From assembly GCA_029204225.1 (NCBI GenBank), contig CM055107.1, forward strand, positions 11,541,068 to 11,605,067: a stretch of 64,000 nt of DNA, given 5' to 3'. Positions 42,938 through 56,166 of this stretch are shown piece by piece (within the stretch, counting starts at the first letter, position 1; every line of letters begins with the position of its first letter). Position numbers and translations under genes: made by a program. The stretch is from Diphasiastrum complanatum. Lineage: Eukaryota > Streptophyta > Lycopodiopsida > Lycopodiales > Lycopodiaceae. A model generated the notes under the pieces. That model was not told the DNA's origin. It saw nothing but the letters and a program-made list of their open reading frames with translations, and did not search any database.

Positions 42938-43651
42938 CTATTGTTTCGTCTTTGGTAGTGATTTGTCTGGTTGGCCCCACATTAGATATTCAACAATGTC
43001 AACAGCCCATTCTGGTACCGTATCTACATAAAATAAGGTAGCATCTGCCAGCTCATCATCGGGTTGTGTTGCAATCTCCTTTTCCTTGATTCGTGACAAA
43101 TGATCTGCCATGTAGTGTTGTTTTCCCTTGCGAACTACTATCCGAAAATCAAATTCCAGCAACAACAGGAGCCATCTGGTGATTCTCCCGGTGTTGCAAG
43201 TTTTATTAACAAGATATAGCAAGGGTTGATGGTCCGTATAAAAAGCAAAATGTGTGGCCATCAAATAGTGTCGAAACTTCTTAACCGCATAGATCATTGC
43301 CAGTGCTTCTCGCTCTGTGGTTGAATAGTTCATTTCGGTATCAATGAGTTGTCAGCTTGCAAATCGGATTGGAAAATCCTTTTTGTGTTCACCTGGCTGG
43401 GTTAAGACTGCTCCAACTGCATACTTTGATGTGTCCATATGCACATGGAACTCAATGGACCAATTGGGTGGTCGTAGAATTGGTGCTGAGACCAATGCAT
43501 CCTTAATCTTCTGGAAAGCCTTTAGAGCTTCCTCATTCCAATGTGGATCCGTTGTGAGCTTGTAAATTGGTCTGGCTAACTCCGCAAAATCAAGAATGAA
43601 GATCCTATAATAGTTAGCATGACCCATGAAAATGTAGACCTCGCGGATCAT
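42938..43651 (-). pseudogene. Element G RNase H and connection
   Basis: GHANYYRIFILDFAELARPIYKL and WNEEALKAFQKIKDALVSAP precede the RNase H, with a stop near 43345, then NYSTTEREALAMIYAVKKFRHYL, FYTDHQPLLYLV and RKGKQHYMADHLSR. These are typical gypsy RNase H blocks. Confidence 0.85.
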
Positions 43652-43687
43652 CCCCAGTGGTGGTAGATCAACAATGATCCAGATTTT

Positions 43688-44521
43688 TTATAGATCTATG
43701 GCGATCCCGTGTCTTGACACTATATGGCTGAGTATCAAGCCATGTGTCCCCCAGAATTGACATTTTTCTGGATTCAGGGAGATCTGGTATTCACGGCATT
43801 TTTGTAGCACCTTTTCCAAATTGGATAAGTGTTCTGAATCTGGTCCATTCACGCACAGATCATCCAAGAAAATTTCCAAAATTTTTTGCAAATAATCTTT
43901 GAATGCCACTTGCATGACTCGCTGGAAAGTGCTTGGGGCATTGCAAAGTCCGAATGGCATCACTTTATAGGCATAAGTTCCCCATTCTGTGGCGAATGTT
44001 GTCTTGTGCTGGTCCTAGGGGGCTATTTTCACCTTATTGTAGCCGCTGAAGCCATCCAAAAAATTGTAGGCTTCGTCATCAGCTACTCTATCAAGGACAC
44101 TTTCCGTAAATGGTAAAGGAAAATGGTCCTTCTTGGTAACTGCATTAAGTGTCTTCAGATTCACACAGATACGCATTTTGCTATTCTTCTTGGGTACTAT
44201 AACTATTGGCGATACCCATTCCGTGTGCTCGATTTCGTAAATGAAATCTGCATCCATAAGTTTCTGCAACTCTTGCTTGATCAGTTTTGTATAGTTCAAG
44301 TTCCAGCGGTAGTAACGGCTTACCTTGGGGACTGCTCCGTCCACCAAAGGTATGGTGTGCTGGACTATTGTTGGCGGAATGCCCTTTAAATCACTATAGC
44401 TCCAGACAAAACAGTCTTTATATTCCACCAACAAGGATCGTAGTCTCTTGAACTGCGTGGGTGTTAACTGCTCTCCCACATGCACTATCCTTTCTTCTTC
44501 TCCTGGGTTTGCAAGATTCAT
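43688..44521 (-). pseudogene. Element G reverse transcriptase
   Basis: SYSDLKGIPPTIVQHTIPL, QELQKLMDADFIYEI, WVSPIVIVPKKNSKMRICVN, LNAVTKKDHFPLPF and NFLDGFSGYNKVKI, a stop near 44012, then MMPFGLCNAPSTFQRVM, ILEIFLDDLCVNG (the catalytic FxDD box) and LNPEKCQFW. It is well preserved apart from nonsense changes. Confidence 0.88.
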
Positions 44522-44666
44522 CGGCTGTGTTCGCGCAGGTCCCTCGAAGACTTGTTCCGTTGGTGCTTGACTTTGATCAGGTTCTCGTTGGGCTTGCGAT
44601 TGATAGAAACGTCATTAAAGAGCTGGTAGCTTTAGAGTTAAGTACCTTGTGAGGAAACAAAAATGC

Positions 44667-45488
44667 TCATACATTTAGAATACTCTGGTATGAGATTGTC
44701 TTAAGGCCTGCTCTCTCCATAAGGAGAGGAGTCAGTATATCAAGAGCTCGAGAAATAAACGTGGCCACCTTAGAGAAATAGCAATCATGTGCGTTTGTAA
44801 TCCATCTGAACGCATGAATTGGAGCTTGTCGAGATTCCTCTTTCAACATATTGATCTTGGCCCGACTGGTCATTTTTTTATTTTTTGTCACCTGTGTAGA
44901 AGATGACGTTGTATCTTAGTCCAACTTAATTGACTTTAAGGAATCCAACACCTTCTTCTTCCTCTTTTTTGTCATTTTGATGGTTTCATCCTTGTTGTCT
45001 TTCTTTGAGACTGTTGTGACATTTGCCTCATGGTTGCGAATATCAACGTCTACTATAGCTATTGCCTCTTCGGGTAGGTTACTCCATCGGATCACCTGGT
45101 TGTAGCGTTGCTTCAGCTGATTCTTCTTATTCGCAGGTGCCTTGGGTGGTTCAATCCTTGAGACTTTCACCATAGCAGACCTTTGTGGTGGTTGAGCTGG
45201 TACCTTCTTGGTTCTGTAATGATCTGGGTCCATGTGGTGTAGGACTTGTTCATCAGTTAGCTCAATCTCCTTATTATAAGTTAGAGCATGTTACCAAGGG
45301 ACTAGATCATCGTCCACTGGATTCTCAATTGGCTCCGCTGACAACCATGCTACGTTTATCATATTCACTCCAAATGTGATTGGTGTGTCCATAGTGTAAC
45401 ATTTGGGTGAAGACGTACTCAGTTCTGGATCTAATTCATATTGACATGTCTGGCAGTCAATAGTTGCTAATGCATCTGTCCACCTCAT
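44667..45488 (-). pseudogene. Element G protease-RT linker
   Basis: Two minus-strand frames, 45291-45488 (CYTMDTPITFGVNMINVAWLS, NPVDDDLVPW) and 44916-45233 (KVSRIEPPKAP, RWSNLPEEA), lie where gypsy polyproteins of this group carry a variable linker. 44667-44891 (FISRALDILTP) may also belong. No domain is recognised. Confidence 0.5.
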
Positions 45489-45598
45489 GACATCCGTCTC
45501 TGAATGATAGTGACCTCCCTTGGCTGGCGTGGGCGGTCAATCCTATGATCTGTCGTGGATGATTAGTCATCAGCTTTGGGTGCAATAGGTTTCACCGC

Positions 45599-46240
45599 CT
45601 ATGTGGTTGGATCTACCTTTACAGCCTGTTCTCTGTTCTCGAAGGTGAATTTCCCTGTAGCCCAGTTGTGTACTACTTGCGCAGCCCTCAACCATGGTCT
45701 TCCAAGTAAAATACGGTATGCAGATGGAGATTCAGGTATATCCATGACCACAAAAGTAATCAGATACTGCATGTCTGCTATCCTTACGGGAATATCAGCA
45801 ACTACACCTTTAGGTTTCACACAGGATTGATCTGCTAGCTTGATGGCAAATCTGGATGGCTTCAATTCTTGTAATCCCCATTTTTTGTACAAAGTAGTGG
45901 AGATTAGATTGACACCTGATCCTCCATCTACCACTGCTGTCTTGTTCTTGTATCTCTTGTGTTTGATTGGCAAAGTGATGTTGTGTTCCTCACTTTCCCA
46001 TGCTGCTCCGATGTGGAGGACGTTACTTGTTTCATCATAGCCCGCACAATAGATGGGCTCAGGCGCTACTGGCTCCTCATCCACCTTGGCCCATTCAGCT
46101 AAAAGGCTTTTCGCTTGTGGTGCAATCCATAGTAGTTCTCCGAGGGGTAAACTAACGTGGCTTGACAACAAGAGTGTGAGCCTTTCAGTGCGTGATTCCT
46201 TAGGCTCCACCATGTGAAAAGGTGGTTCATGTTGGTGCAA
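45599..46240 (-). pseudogene. Element G aspartic protease
   Basis: TAVVDGGSGVNLISTTLYKK has the retropepsin-like DGGSGVN; LADQSCVKPKGVVADIPVRIADMQYLITFVVMDIP and AYRILLGRPWLRAAQVV follow, a standard plant gypsy protease. Confidence 0.85.
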
Positions 46241-46381
46241 CCGATCATTCTAATCACTATGCAGTGGTGAGCCCGTTTGCGGATCTCGTTCAATGCCGAC
46301 TGGAGGTTCTGTGGGATTGTTTCGTTCTTGCTCTTTTTCCTCCTCTTGTGCTTTTTGTACCCAGTGCCTTATTTTCTGGTA

Positions 46382-47045
46382 CTATCTTCTCTCTTCCCTC
46401 ACATTTGGATATGGCGCTGAAGTTGAGGGTTGGTCGTCAATGATCGATGGTGGTGGTGAGGGAGCCACTTCCTTCCTCTTCTGTGTTCGCGTAACAGCTA
46501 ACACAGGAGTGTAGTCGTGTCGTCCTTTCAATGGCATCCCTGCTGGAACTGCGGATTGATGTATGGCAATGACGTTAAGAGGTGCACTGGTTCCAGGTTT
46601 AAATGGACAATTCTTGAAACAATGTCCATAACCGCAATCCCGGCAAGAGGTTGTATATTGTCCTTTGTAGGGACATTCTGCAATTCTGTGTCCCTTGCCG
46701 CACCCGTAGCAACCGTAATTTCTTCCACCTTGATATTGAGTTTGAGCTACATAGTTCAATACATATTCATTTATGGCAAGATTCATAAATGGTTCATTTG
46801 GTCCATACCACTGCAACTGCTCAAGTTGAGGTGACATTTGCAATTCTTGTTCTGCTACTGTCAGGTTTACATGGGCCACTTGTTGATTGGCTGGCCCTGG
46901 TGGAGCAGGTAAGGCCATGCATTGTGGGTGATTGGGTGCACCGTACCTTGGTGCCACGTTAGGTGCCCCTTGATGATAAGGATAAGAAGTCTGATAGGGA
47001 CTTCTCTTCTGTTGAACAACCCTAAGGTTAAACGAGCACTATGTT
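46382..47045 (-). pseudogene. Element G Gag C-terminus
   Basis: Two knuckles, CYGCGKGHRIAEC and CRDCGYGHCFKNC, follow a Pro/Gln-rich stretch. The frame extends upstream of 46957 to about 47045 (RSPYQTSYPYHQGAPN) and then loses coding character. It ends at 46382. Confidence 0.8.
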
Positions 47046-47193
47046 TTAAATCCCTAAAAGATAGTACTGCAATGTTGCTGGTCGCTGTCCTCCAAAGCAC
47101 CCTGAAACATGCAAATGTTAAGCACTGTGTGTGTGGTGATGGTGGGCATTTTCTCTGCCCTCATCCCCCACCCGTTTGCACCTCCATGAACAC

Positions 47194-47334
<141 letters not shown>

Positions 47335-47740
47335 TTCGGATCTCAATGGCCCGAAGAGCATCTGTTGAACTTGAGTGGCCATGCATAGTAGGTTTTTGGG
47401 GGGTGAAAGGGGAAATGGTGCTTGGTTGGGATGTGTTTCAATACTTATGGATTTCGATTTTGTCATGGGTTTTTCAGTTTTTTTAGAACTGATGTTTCAA
47501 TTTTGTAGTTGTATATAGCAGCTTGAGTAGTTGTTAAGGATTTTTGTAGTATTGATGGTTAATTTCGGTTTTTTATTGCTTAGAACCCATTTGCTGATTC
47601 ATTGGTATAATTGGTAAATGAAAGCGCATGTGGTCTGTAAATTGGTTTTTGTAGACATTGCTTGGTTCAGTAACTATTATATCCGTAATGAATGTGTTAA
47701 CTGAACGAAATTATTTTTTTAATTTTCAGTTGGCAAGCAA

Positions 47741-48710
47741 ATGGATACTGATGAAATTTTGGAGGGGGGTGCTACTGAGATTCACCCAACATCACCCAGA
47801 AGTGATGGGGGAAGTACGAAAACAGCCGGCCTCACCCGGCAGTGATGACACCCTAGACTCAGAAAAACTATTGCAAACCTTAGGCAAGGCAGTTTTAGAA
47901 CTTCATCAGAGCAATAAATAATGGGATAAACAAATGCAAAATATATTTAATCAACTGCAAGCTATTAATTCTAACAACTTGGGCTACCAACCGGAAATAT
48001 TTTTCGGCGATAAAAAGTTTAAACGTCCGGAAGTTGTTGAAGATTGGATAGACCGTTGGACAAGCTATGTTAGCTTGCACAACGTCCCAGAAGATAAACG
48101 AATATCATCGGTTCTATTGTTTCTGGAAGGTAAAATCTCTTCTTGGTAGAGGGAACTTTCCACGAAACCGGTGACTTGGGCTGGATTCCTGATGGAATTT
48201 CGAAAAGCTTTTGTTATGATAGACGATTTCGAGTTGTATATTTGGTTTATCAACTGCAAAATGGGCAGCCGAGAACTGGATGGTTATGTCTAAGAGTTCT
48301 TGGGCTCTTTGGCCAAGGTGCCGCTATTTGATCGTAAGTTAGCACAGTGGCAATTTATTGTTAGACTGCCTGCTGACTATCAAAATGAATGCAAACGTAA
48401 TATCGTTAACTCACTAGAGGATGCTCTCCGTGTGGCGAAAGCCTATGATAGTACAGTTATTGCATCACGAAAAAGCGTGCACGGCCAAATGGCCCCGAAA
48501 CCCAAGCAAGAAAAATCTAACAAGCGTAAGAAGCAGCTTTTTGACGAGCTGGAAGCAGAAGCGTACCAACAGGCAAAGAAGAAGAAGAATAAGAAAAAAC
48601 TGGTGGTCAAAGACAAAGCATGGTTAATGGCGCTTAAATAGAATCTGTTTTTTCTCTGCAATAAACCCGGGCACCGTGCCAAACAGTGCTTGAACGGAAA
48701 AAAAAGTCGT
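47741..48710 (+). pseudogene. Ty3/gypsy gag, plus strand
   Basis: From the ATG at 47741 (MDTDEILEGGATE) a frame change leads to NNLGYQPEIFFGDKKFKRPEVVEDWIDRW, ISSVLLFLEGKISSW, a stop, RELSTKPVTWAGFLMEFRKAF in another frame, RKLAQWQFIVRLPADYQNECK, LEDALRVAKAYDS, then the knuckle remnant LCNKPGHRAKQC (first Cys lost in a T run). This is a Retrotrans_gag-type capsid. It is on the opposite strand to G and may belong with the LTR at 40432. Confidence 0.75.
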
Positions 48711-49040
48711 CAAGTTTCATGACTGTGGATTTACCGCTAGGTAAATTGGAAGTCAATTTGTTGAATAATTGTGACTGTACTTGTAACTTTAGTGCACTCT
48801 CTTTCAAGCCTAATGAATTGTTTCGTGTGAGAGACAATATTTTAGGGAAAGACATGAATGTGCTATTTGATTCAAGTAGTCCTCACAATTTTTTGAATGC
48901 TTGACTTGTGCAGAAGCTCCGAGTGCCCACCATAGCCAGTGATCACCGTTACGCTGTCTTGCCTCAGGGTCGGACACTGAGATTTGGGATGTCAAAGTCT
49001 CGAACTTAGAGCTTCGGATGCAGGACTATGTTGAGCCCAA
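48711..49040 (+). pseudogene. Gypsy protease remnant
   Basis: MNVLFDSSSPHNFLNA, stop, then LVQKLRVPTIASDHRYAVL and LELRMQDYVEPNYWIV. It looks like the DSGSSHNFI protease of gypsy elements with the Gly replaced. Similarity fades near 49040 and no pol follows on this strand. Confidence 0.6.
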
Positions 49041-49289
49041 TTATTGGATAGTAAAACTAATATTATTAACTATTATGGAGACTAGGACCTGAACACTCAT
49101 GGTCAAGGGTTGAACTGTTTTCATTTTAAATTATTAGTTTGCTCTTAATTTTTTTTATCTTCTTATTAACCCTTCCATCATATTGTTAAAAAACAATTCA
49201 ATTTTTCAACCATTTGTCTATGTTAACCAACACTTTCTTTGGCTCCAAAAGTATTCAAAAATGAAATGCTGTCAACAAAGCCCAAATCA

Positions 49290-49600
49290 TCATCAGAACC
49301 AAGAGTATCACACTCACGTAAACTTAGCTTAAGTTAGCTCACATGAAACACGACACAATTTAATTCCCTTAGAGCGTTTGAATTGATAAACTAAAAGTCT
49401 AACTTCTTCATATCTTGTAAGGTCCACAATACCTTGTAGACAACTTAATAATGTCTCTCACTTTGCATAACTTTCAAGTCTTTGGATATCCTTGTAGACA
49501 CTCAATCACCAACGTGAAACTTACGAGGACATACATGTGCCAACTATAGTTTTTCATGCAATAAATTAGCCACCCTTCGGATTTTGATTTCCTTAGTTTT
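49290..49600 (-). pseudogene. Gypsy integrase C-terminal relic
   Basis: The minus strand reads KLSTRYCGPYKI, a stop, KKLDF...NALRELNCVVFHVS and LKLSLRECDTLGS, matching the KLSPRYxGPFxILxRIG...VFHVSxLK end of gypsy integrases. It is heavily decayed and on the opposite strand to the gag at 47741, so a different insertion. Confidence 0.6.
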
Positions 49601-50896
<1,296 letters not shown>

Positions 50897-51819
50897 TGTA
50901 GAACAACTGATCAGACAAATCTTGATTCTACCAACAAAACTCACAGTTTACTTAACAAAGGATGAGAAAGAAACGAACGCGAACTCAAAACATTTCTATT
51001 CTTGCACTCAACTCGAAAGATTCATGAAACAGTGTCTTGTGGAAGCTCGTGGCTTTCTTGTTGAAGCTCGAAAGATTCGCAAACAAAATTTTGTCGCGAA
51101 ATTTTTCTGTTTCTTGTTCAAGCCTCAGATGTCGCAAAATTGTCGCGAACAATTCACAAAATCTTCTGGATTGTTCTTCAAGCTCAAGGATTGTCATTTG
51201 TCGCGAACGATTCGCGAATGACGAAAATGTTACGAAGAGACAAGTGTTGCTAACAATTCGTAAAACACGAAGCTGAAACAAAGAGACAGCAGACTGTCGC
51301 AAAATATTTGCGAATAGAATTTATTCGACTCTGAGAAACCAGAACATTATTAAATATCAACCGTCAAAACGATTGGATTCTGGCCAAAGGACTTATTCTG
51401 TAATAATATAAATACATGTGCATTTATAGTAATAATATACTCTTAGATTCAAGCTCAGAATTAGACTCAGATTGACTTATTTACTTATGCACTTGTGCAC
51501 TTACGTACTCTTCATAAAAGAGATACCACAAGGCAGCAAAAAATATATATATTGATTCAGACTCAAAATTATAAAATTCATTTTTTGATCAAAGTTTCAG
51601 TCGTTTTATCTGATAATCTAATTGTCTATCACATTCGTGCATATATTTTCAATTTTCGCGCATAATTTAATCATAATAGAACTGCTCTATTAGTACATAG
51701 ATCATATTCAGGCATGATTAAAAACACTGATATTGGTGTGATTTATTCAACCTCTAATCACGTTCTCTAAGGAAGAATTCGTAGAACCTTTCTAATAGTT
51801 TCGTAGAACCTTTCCTATA
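50897..51819 (+). repeat. 5' LTR of element H
   Basis: About 923 bp from TGTAGAACAAC to TTTCCTATA (the expected final CA reads TA). The start is set by length match to the E LTR and similarity to the piece at 54741. Many CGAA/TTCG words; TTCGCGAA at 51211-51218. Confidence 0.75.
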
Positions 51820-51820
51820 G

Positions 51821-51832
51821 TGGTATCAGAGC
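51821..51832 (+). other. Primer binding site of element H
   Basis: TGGTATCAGAGC, one base after the LTR end, the same spacing as in element E. Confidence 0.93.
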
Positions 51833-51893
51833 AAATATAGTGATATACAGGGAAATCAGATAGCCTTATATCCATCAAGAGCCAAATCGAAAG

Positions 51894-53153
51894 ATGTCTT
51901 TGATCAGTAGCATTCAATCTAAGATCAATACAATCTTGGATGCAGAAGGTTCGAACTATTTAGTCTGAAAGTTAAAAACTTCACTCGTGCTAAAGGGAGA
52001 AGGTCTATGGCAATGGGTAGAACCATCAAAAGACAAGCCAATTGCTCCTGACAAGGAACTTTGTGAATGGATGGAGAAAAATGACAAAGCTATAGCAATT
52101 ACTGCATCTTCAGTGCATGACGACATAATGCTAGATCTTTTATCGACTTCAAATGCGAAAGAATTGTGGTGGAACTACAAACCAAGAATGAGACTCGATC
52201 TTGAAATCAAGTCATGTTCTTGGAGGACCAATTGACTTACCTACAATGGGACGACAAAGATCTGACCACATTCGTACGAAAGATAAATGATTTGTTTATT
52301 TCTTTGCATAATTCCAGCACTGAAACTGCGATCTCAAAGGAAAAACAGCTTAGCTATTTTCTTCGCGCCCTACCCAAGTTCCACACAACTCGAAATTTAC
52401 TGGCGAAAGATTCGACAATGACACGTCAAAAAGCGATAGATGGAGTCAAAGAGTAAGTAGAAGCACGCAAAACTATGATGACAATGGTGATTCCAAAAAA
52501 GCTCTTTTCACTCAGAAGAATAAATCTTATAAGAAGTCTAAGTTTAAGAGGGAGTCGTCTAAGAAGAATGAATCAAAGACAAACGATCGACAATCTAGAA
52601 AGCAGCAGAAAAATTCTAGTGAAAAGAAGATCTACAACAAATGCAGAAAATCAAGTCATACAGAAGACAAATGTTGGTTAAATCCAAAGATTGAATGCAT
52701 TCATTGTCATAAACAGGGTCATGCAGTAGTAGACTGTTATCAGAATCCTTGAGACAAAAAGGTGTAGAATCAAAGTGAACTTTCTGATTCTAATTTCATC
52801 GAAGATAAAGTAGAATGTTCCAAAGTAGCAGAAGAGAGAACAACAAGAAACTCAGTAGCATATGTTCTGAAGATTTATCTTGTTCATCAAATTCGCAAAT
52901 TCGAGAAGTATTTCTTGATTTGGAAGCCACCTCACATTTTGTTTCCTTGAAATTAATATTGTATGAGTATAAGAAGACGAATTATTCAAGATTTATTATA
53001 CTTGGAGATGGTTCTAAACATATAGTTGATGGAACTGGTGTACTATGGCTAGACACGAATCAGGGTGAAAAGAAACTGGAGGAAGTCCTCTATGTTCCTA
53101 CTCTTGATAAGGATCTTCTACCCATAGCTAAGATAGTTGACACAAGAAAGTGA
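51894..53153 (+). pseudogene. Element H gag-protease
   Basis: MSLISSIQSKINTILDAEGSNYLV, a stop for the expected Trp, KLKTSLVLKGEGLWQWV, EMMWNY-like and LQWDDKDLTTFVRKINDLF in another frame. Knuckles: a weak first (CRKSSHTEDKC) and an intact second (CIHCHKQGHAVVDC). The protease reads FLDLEATSHFV, with DSGA changed to DLEA. VLYVPTLDKDLLPI follows. Confidence 0.82.
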
Positions 53154-53228
53154 CCTTCACAAAAAACTCTTGTAGATTGTGATGAAGATTCTGATAACCT
53201 AGTTGCCAAAGGCAATAGAAATGGTAAT

Positions 53229-54250
53229 TTGTATCACTTGGGCATCCAAACTAGAGTTGAACAAGCTAATCAAACTCAAGAATCAACAGATATTCTGTGG
53301 CACAAGAGGCTATGTCACATGAACATGGAAGCCTTGTACCAAGCCAACAAAAGTCAAAGAATCGAAAGAGTCAAAATCAAAAGTCGAGATACTCTAACTA
53401 CTTGCGAATTCTGTCTTAAAGGCAAAATCTCTAGAACACCTTTCAGTGAAGGTGTTTATAAAGCAACCAAGGTACTGATAATTGTGCATTCAGATATTTG
53501 TGGACCATTTGGAGTGTTGTCATTGGGTGATGCAAAATACTTCATTACGTTTATTGATGGCTTCAGCAAGTTTGTTGTAGTATACTTTATTTGTACAAAA
53601 TCAGAAGCTTTCAAGAAATTTGTTGAGTATACGAATTGGGCTGAGAAGCAGACAGGCAGCAAGTTGAAGCAAATTCACACAAATCGCGGAGGTGAGTACA
53701 TTTCCGACAAATTTAAAGCTTTCTGTATTGATCAAGATATTATGCATACAAAAACAACATCATACACACCTCAACACAATGGAATAGCTGAAGAAATCGT
53801 ACACTTATGGAAGTTGCAAGATGTATGATGGCTCATGCAAAAGCACAAAAGGAGTTATGGACGAAAGCAGTAGCTACGTCAAACTATCTTCAGAATCGAA
53901 TTCTGAAATCAAGAAGTATGGTGGAAGTCGAAGCCAAATTTGTTGGATGTGTAGTTTATATGCACATACCAGACAAATTGAGGAAGAAACTTGATGAAAA
54001 GGCAACACAAGGTTTTATGGTAGGATTTGAGTTGCATTCTTCATATTATCGAGTTTACATACCCGAAAGTGGAAAAGTAAAAGTTGTATGACATGTAAAA
54101 TTCGACGAGTCAAAGTACATAGCAGACAGTGAATTAGTTGGCTATGATATTCTCAAGAGTTATTATGAGTTACCATCTATAGAAATAAAGCAAGCAGATA
54201 ATAAAGAAGAATTACCATCCGGACACAATAGTGATTCAGAGAGAGTTTAA
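53229..54250 (+). pseudogene. Element H integrase
   Basis: ILWHKRLCHMNMEALYQ, CEFCLKGKISRTPF, VHSDICGPFGVLSLGDAKYFITFIDGFS, QIHTNRGGEYIS (second catalytic Asp now Asn), HNGIAEEIVHL (the AERKN box broken by a frameshift), then ARCMMAHAKAQKELW and VVYMHIPDKLRKKLDEKATQGFMVG. It is clearly inactive. Confidence 0.85.
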
Positions 54251-54339
54251 TTTTGAGAACTTGAAAGACTTGAAATACCAGATCAAATTTAAGCAGAACA
54301 GGTCGAACCTGAAGATGCATCTTTGAATTTGAGACCTAT

Positions 54340-54740
54340 ACAGACTGTGAGAAGATCTGAAAGGTAGCGCAAATCACCAATAAGGTTTGGTCATGATGAA
54401 TTCTGTGGCTTCACTAACAAACCTCAAACATTCGAAGAAGCTATTGATGGACCATATAAAGATTGTTGGATTTATGCAATGGAGGACGAAATGTCATCCA
54501 TGTATAAGAACAATGTATGGACACTTGCACATGTACTTGATGGAAGGAAACCAGTCAAATGCAAGTGGATTTACAAGATCAAAACAAGTTTTGATGGAGA
54601 AAACATCATATACAAAGCAAGGCTGATGGCGAAAGGTTTTTCACAGAAATATGAGATTGACTACACTGATATATTCTCACCAGTAGTCATACACACATCA
54701 GTTATTCGCTTATGTAGTAGCTCATGATCACTTTGAGAGG
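54340..54740 (+). pseudogene. Element H reverse transcriptase, N-terminal part
   Basis: FCGFTNKPQTFEEAIDGP-like start, MYKNNVWTLAHVL, KCKWIYKIKTSFDGE, YKARLMAKGFSQKYEIDYTDIFSPVV, then a frameshift to YVVAHDHFE, where it stops at the LTR junction near 54740. The palm catalytic residues are not present. Confidence 0.82.
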
Positions 54741-55394
54741 GAACAACTGATCAGATAGATCTTGATTCTACCAACAAAGCTGGTAGTTTACTTAACAAAG
54801 GATGAGAAAAAAATGAACGCGAACTTGAAACATTTCTATTCTTGCAGTCAACTAAAAGGATTTGCAAAGATTCGCAAAATAGTGTCTTCTGGAAGCATGC
54901 GGCTTTCTTGTTGAAGCTCGAAAGATTCGCGAACAAAATCTTGTCGTGAAATTTTTTTGCTTCTTGTTTAAGCCTCAGATGTCGCAAAATTGTCGCGAAC
55001 AATTCGCGAAATCTTCTGGACTGTTCTTCAAGCTCAAGCATTGTCTATCGCGAACAATTTGCAAATGACGAAAATGTCGCAAAGAGACAAGTGTCACAAA
55101 CAATTTGCAAAACACGAAGCTGAAACGAAGAGACAGACTGTCGCAAAATATTCGCAAACAGAATTTATTCAACTCTGAGAAACCAGAACGTTATTGAATA
55201 TCAACCGTCAAAACAATTGGATTCTGTTACAGAAGGAAAAAAGCCAAAGGACTTATTCTGTAACAATATAAATACATGTGCATTTATAGTAATAATATAC
55301 TCTCATATTCAAGCTCAGACTTAGAATCAGACTGACTTATTTACTTATGCACTTGTGCACTTACGTACTCTTCATGAAAGAGATACCATAAGGC
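54741..55394 (+). repeat. 3' LTR piece of element H
   Basis: It matches 50901-51534, with a 16-bp insertion near 55230. TTCGCGAA is at 54926-54933 and 55003-55010. It ends abruptly at 55394. Confidence 0.82.
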
Positions 55395-55395
55395 T

Positions 55396-55515
55396 GTAAC
55401 CATATTGTTTCCTATGTAGCATTATTGAGTGCAAGATATTCAGCTTTCGTTGAAGATAAGACTACTATAGGTTGCTTTTTGTGTGAAGAATTGCCAAAAA
55501 TTGGCATATCTAGTT
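55396..55515 (-). pseudogene. copia RNase H fragment
   Basis: The minus strand reads FGNSSHKKQPIVVLSSTKAEYLALNNAT, a stop, then ETIW, the conserved KKQxxVALSSTEAEYMAL block of copia RNase H. It abuts the broken LTR of element H and belongs to another insertion. Confidence 0.75.
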
Positions 55516-55529
55516 TGATAAAAAACCAT

Positions 55530-56154
55530 GTAGTATAATGTAAATTTTGTACATAAGTGGTTTCCACACATGTGAGGTCAAGATGTCACGTGCCAATCCA
55601 CTCCTAATGTAGGTTAGGTCAAGTCCATTGGGTTGATCATGTCATTTTGGTAGTGATTCCTAGTTTATAGGACCCAAACTCTAGATTTAGGGTGAAAATT
55701 GACCAACTAGCTATCTACCAAACATGACCCTAGGAAATAGACTAGGGTTTTATTTTAGGGAGAAAAAAGTTGCATTAACTTATTACATGCTGGAAATCCA
55801 CCTAACTTCACAAAGGAAGTCGAATTTGCTATTTGTACCAAGTTCCCATAGTGAGAAGATAGAATATTTTTGGAGCTCATTGGCAATCTCAAGCTAGTTC
55901 ACTATGTACATTGAGTTTTTGTGATCCAAATAAAACCAAATTGATTTCTACTTCATTCTCACTCTACAAGTTGTACAACAAGTTGTGCTTGCATGTGTGG
56001 GCTCAGATTTCAATGTTGATCAATGCTTTTGATTGTTAATGCTTATTGTTTGTCAAAATGCCAATCTAGATCAACTTTTTTTGTGTCTAGTTTTTTGATA
56101 GATTGTTAATCTTTTGTAGATCTATTTATGGTCCTAAAGTATAGTACTTTCACA
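55530..56154 (+). repeat. Probable LTR edge of an unidentified element
   Basis: The right edge is TTTCACA at 56154, directly followed by a primer-site-like sequence. The left edge is uncertain; TGTAGTATAATG at about 55530 is a guess. No gag follows that I can recognise. Confidence 0.4.
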
Positions 56155-56166
56155 TGGTATCATGGC
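56155..56166 (+). other. Variant primer binding site
   Basis: TGGTATCATGGC shares TGGTATCA with the initiator-Met site but then differs. This TGGTATCATGGC variant is placed exactly after a CA end. Confidence 0.5.

Larger units (their letters stand above)
41548..47045 (-). mobile_element. Element G: Ty3/gypsy internal region, LTRs not found
   Basis: On the minus strand, right to left: Gag C-terminus with two zinc knuckles, protease, linker, reverse transcriptase, RNase H, integrase. Domain order (RT-RH-IN) is Ty3/gypsy. There is no chromodomain and pol ends in INGSRLHTF, which fits the non-chromovirus OTA (Athila/Tat) group. The Gag N-terminus, primer site and both LTRs are missing. Several stops and frameshifts are present. 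Confidence 0.85.
50897..55394 (+). mobile_element. Element H: copia element of the D/E family
   Basis: 5' LTR (50897-51819), primer site, gag, protease, integrase, the start of reverse transcriptase, then directly a 3' LTR piece (54741-55394). Pol is cut at AYVVAHDHFE, where a deletion joins it to the LTR four bases inside its start. The 3' LTR is also cut at its outer end, so no target duplication remains. It is much more decayed than E. Confidence 0.85.
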
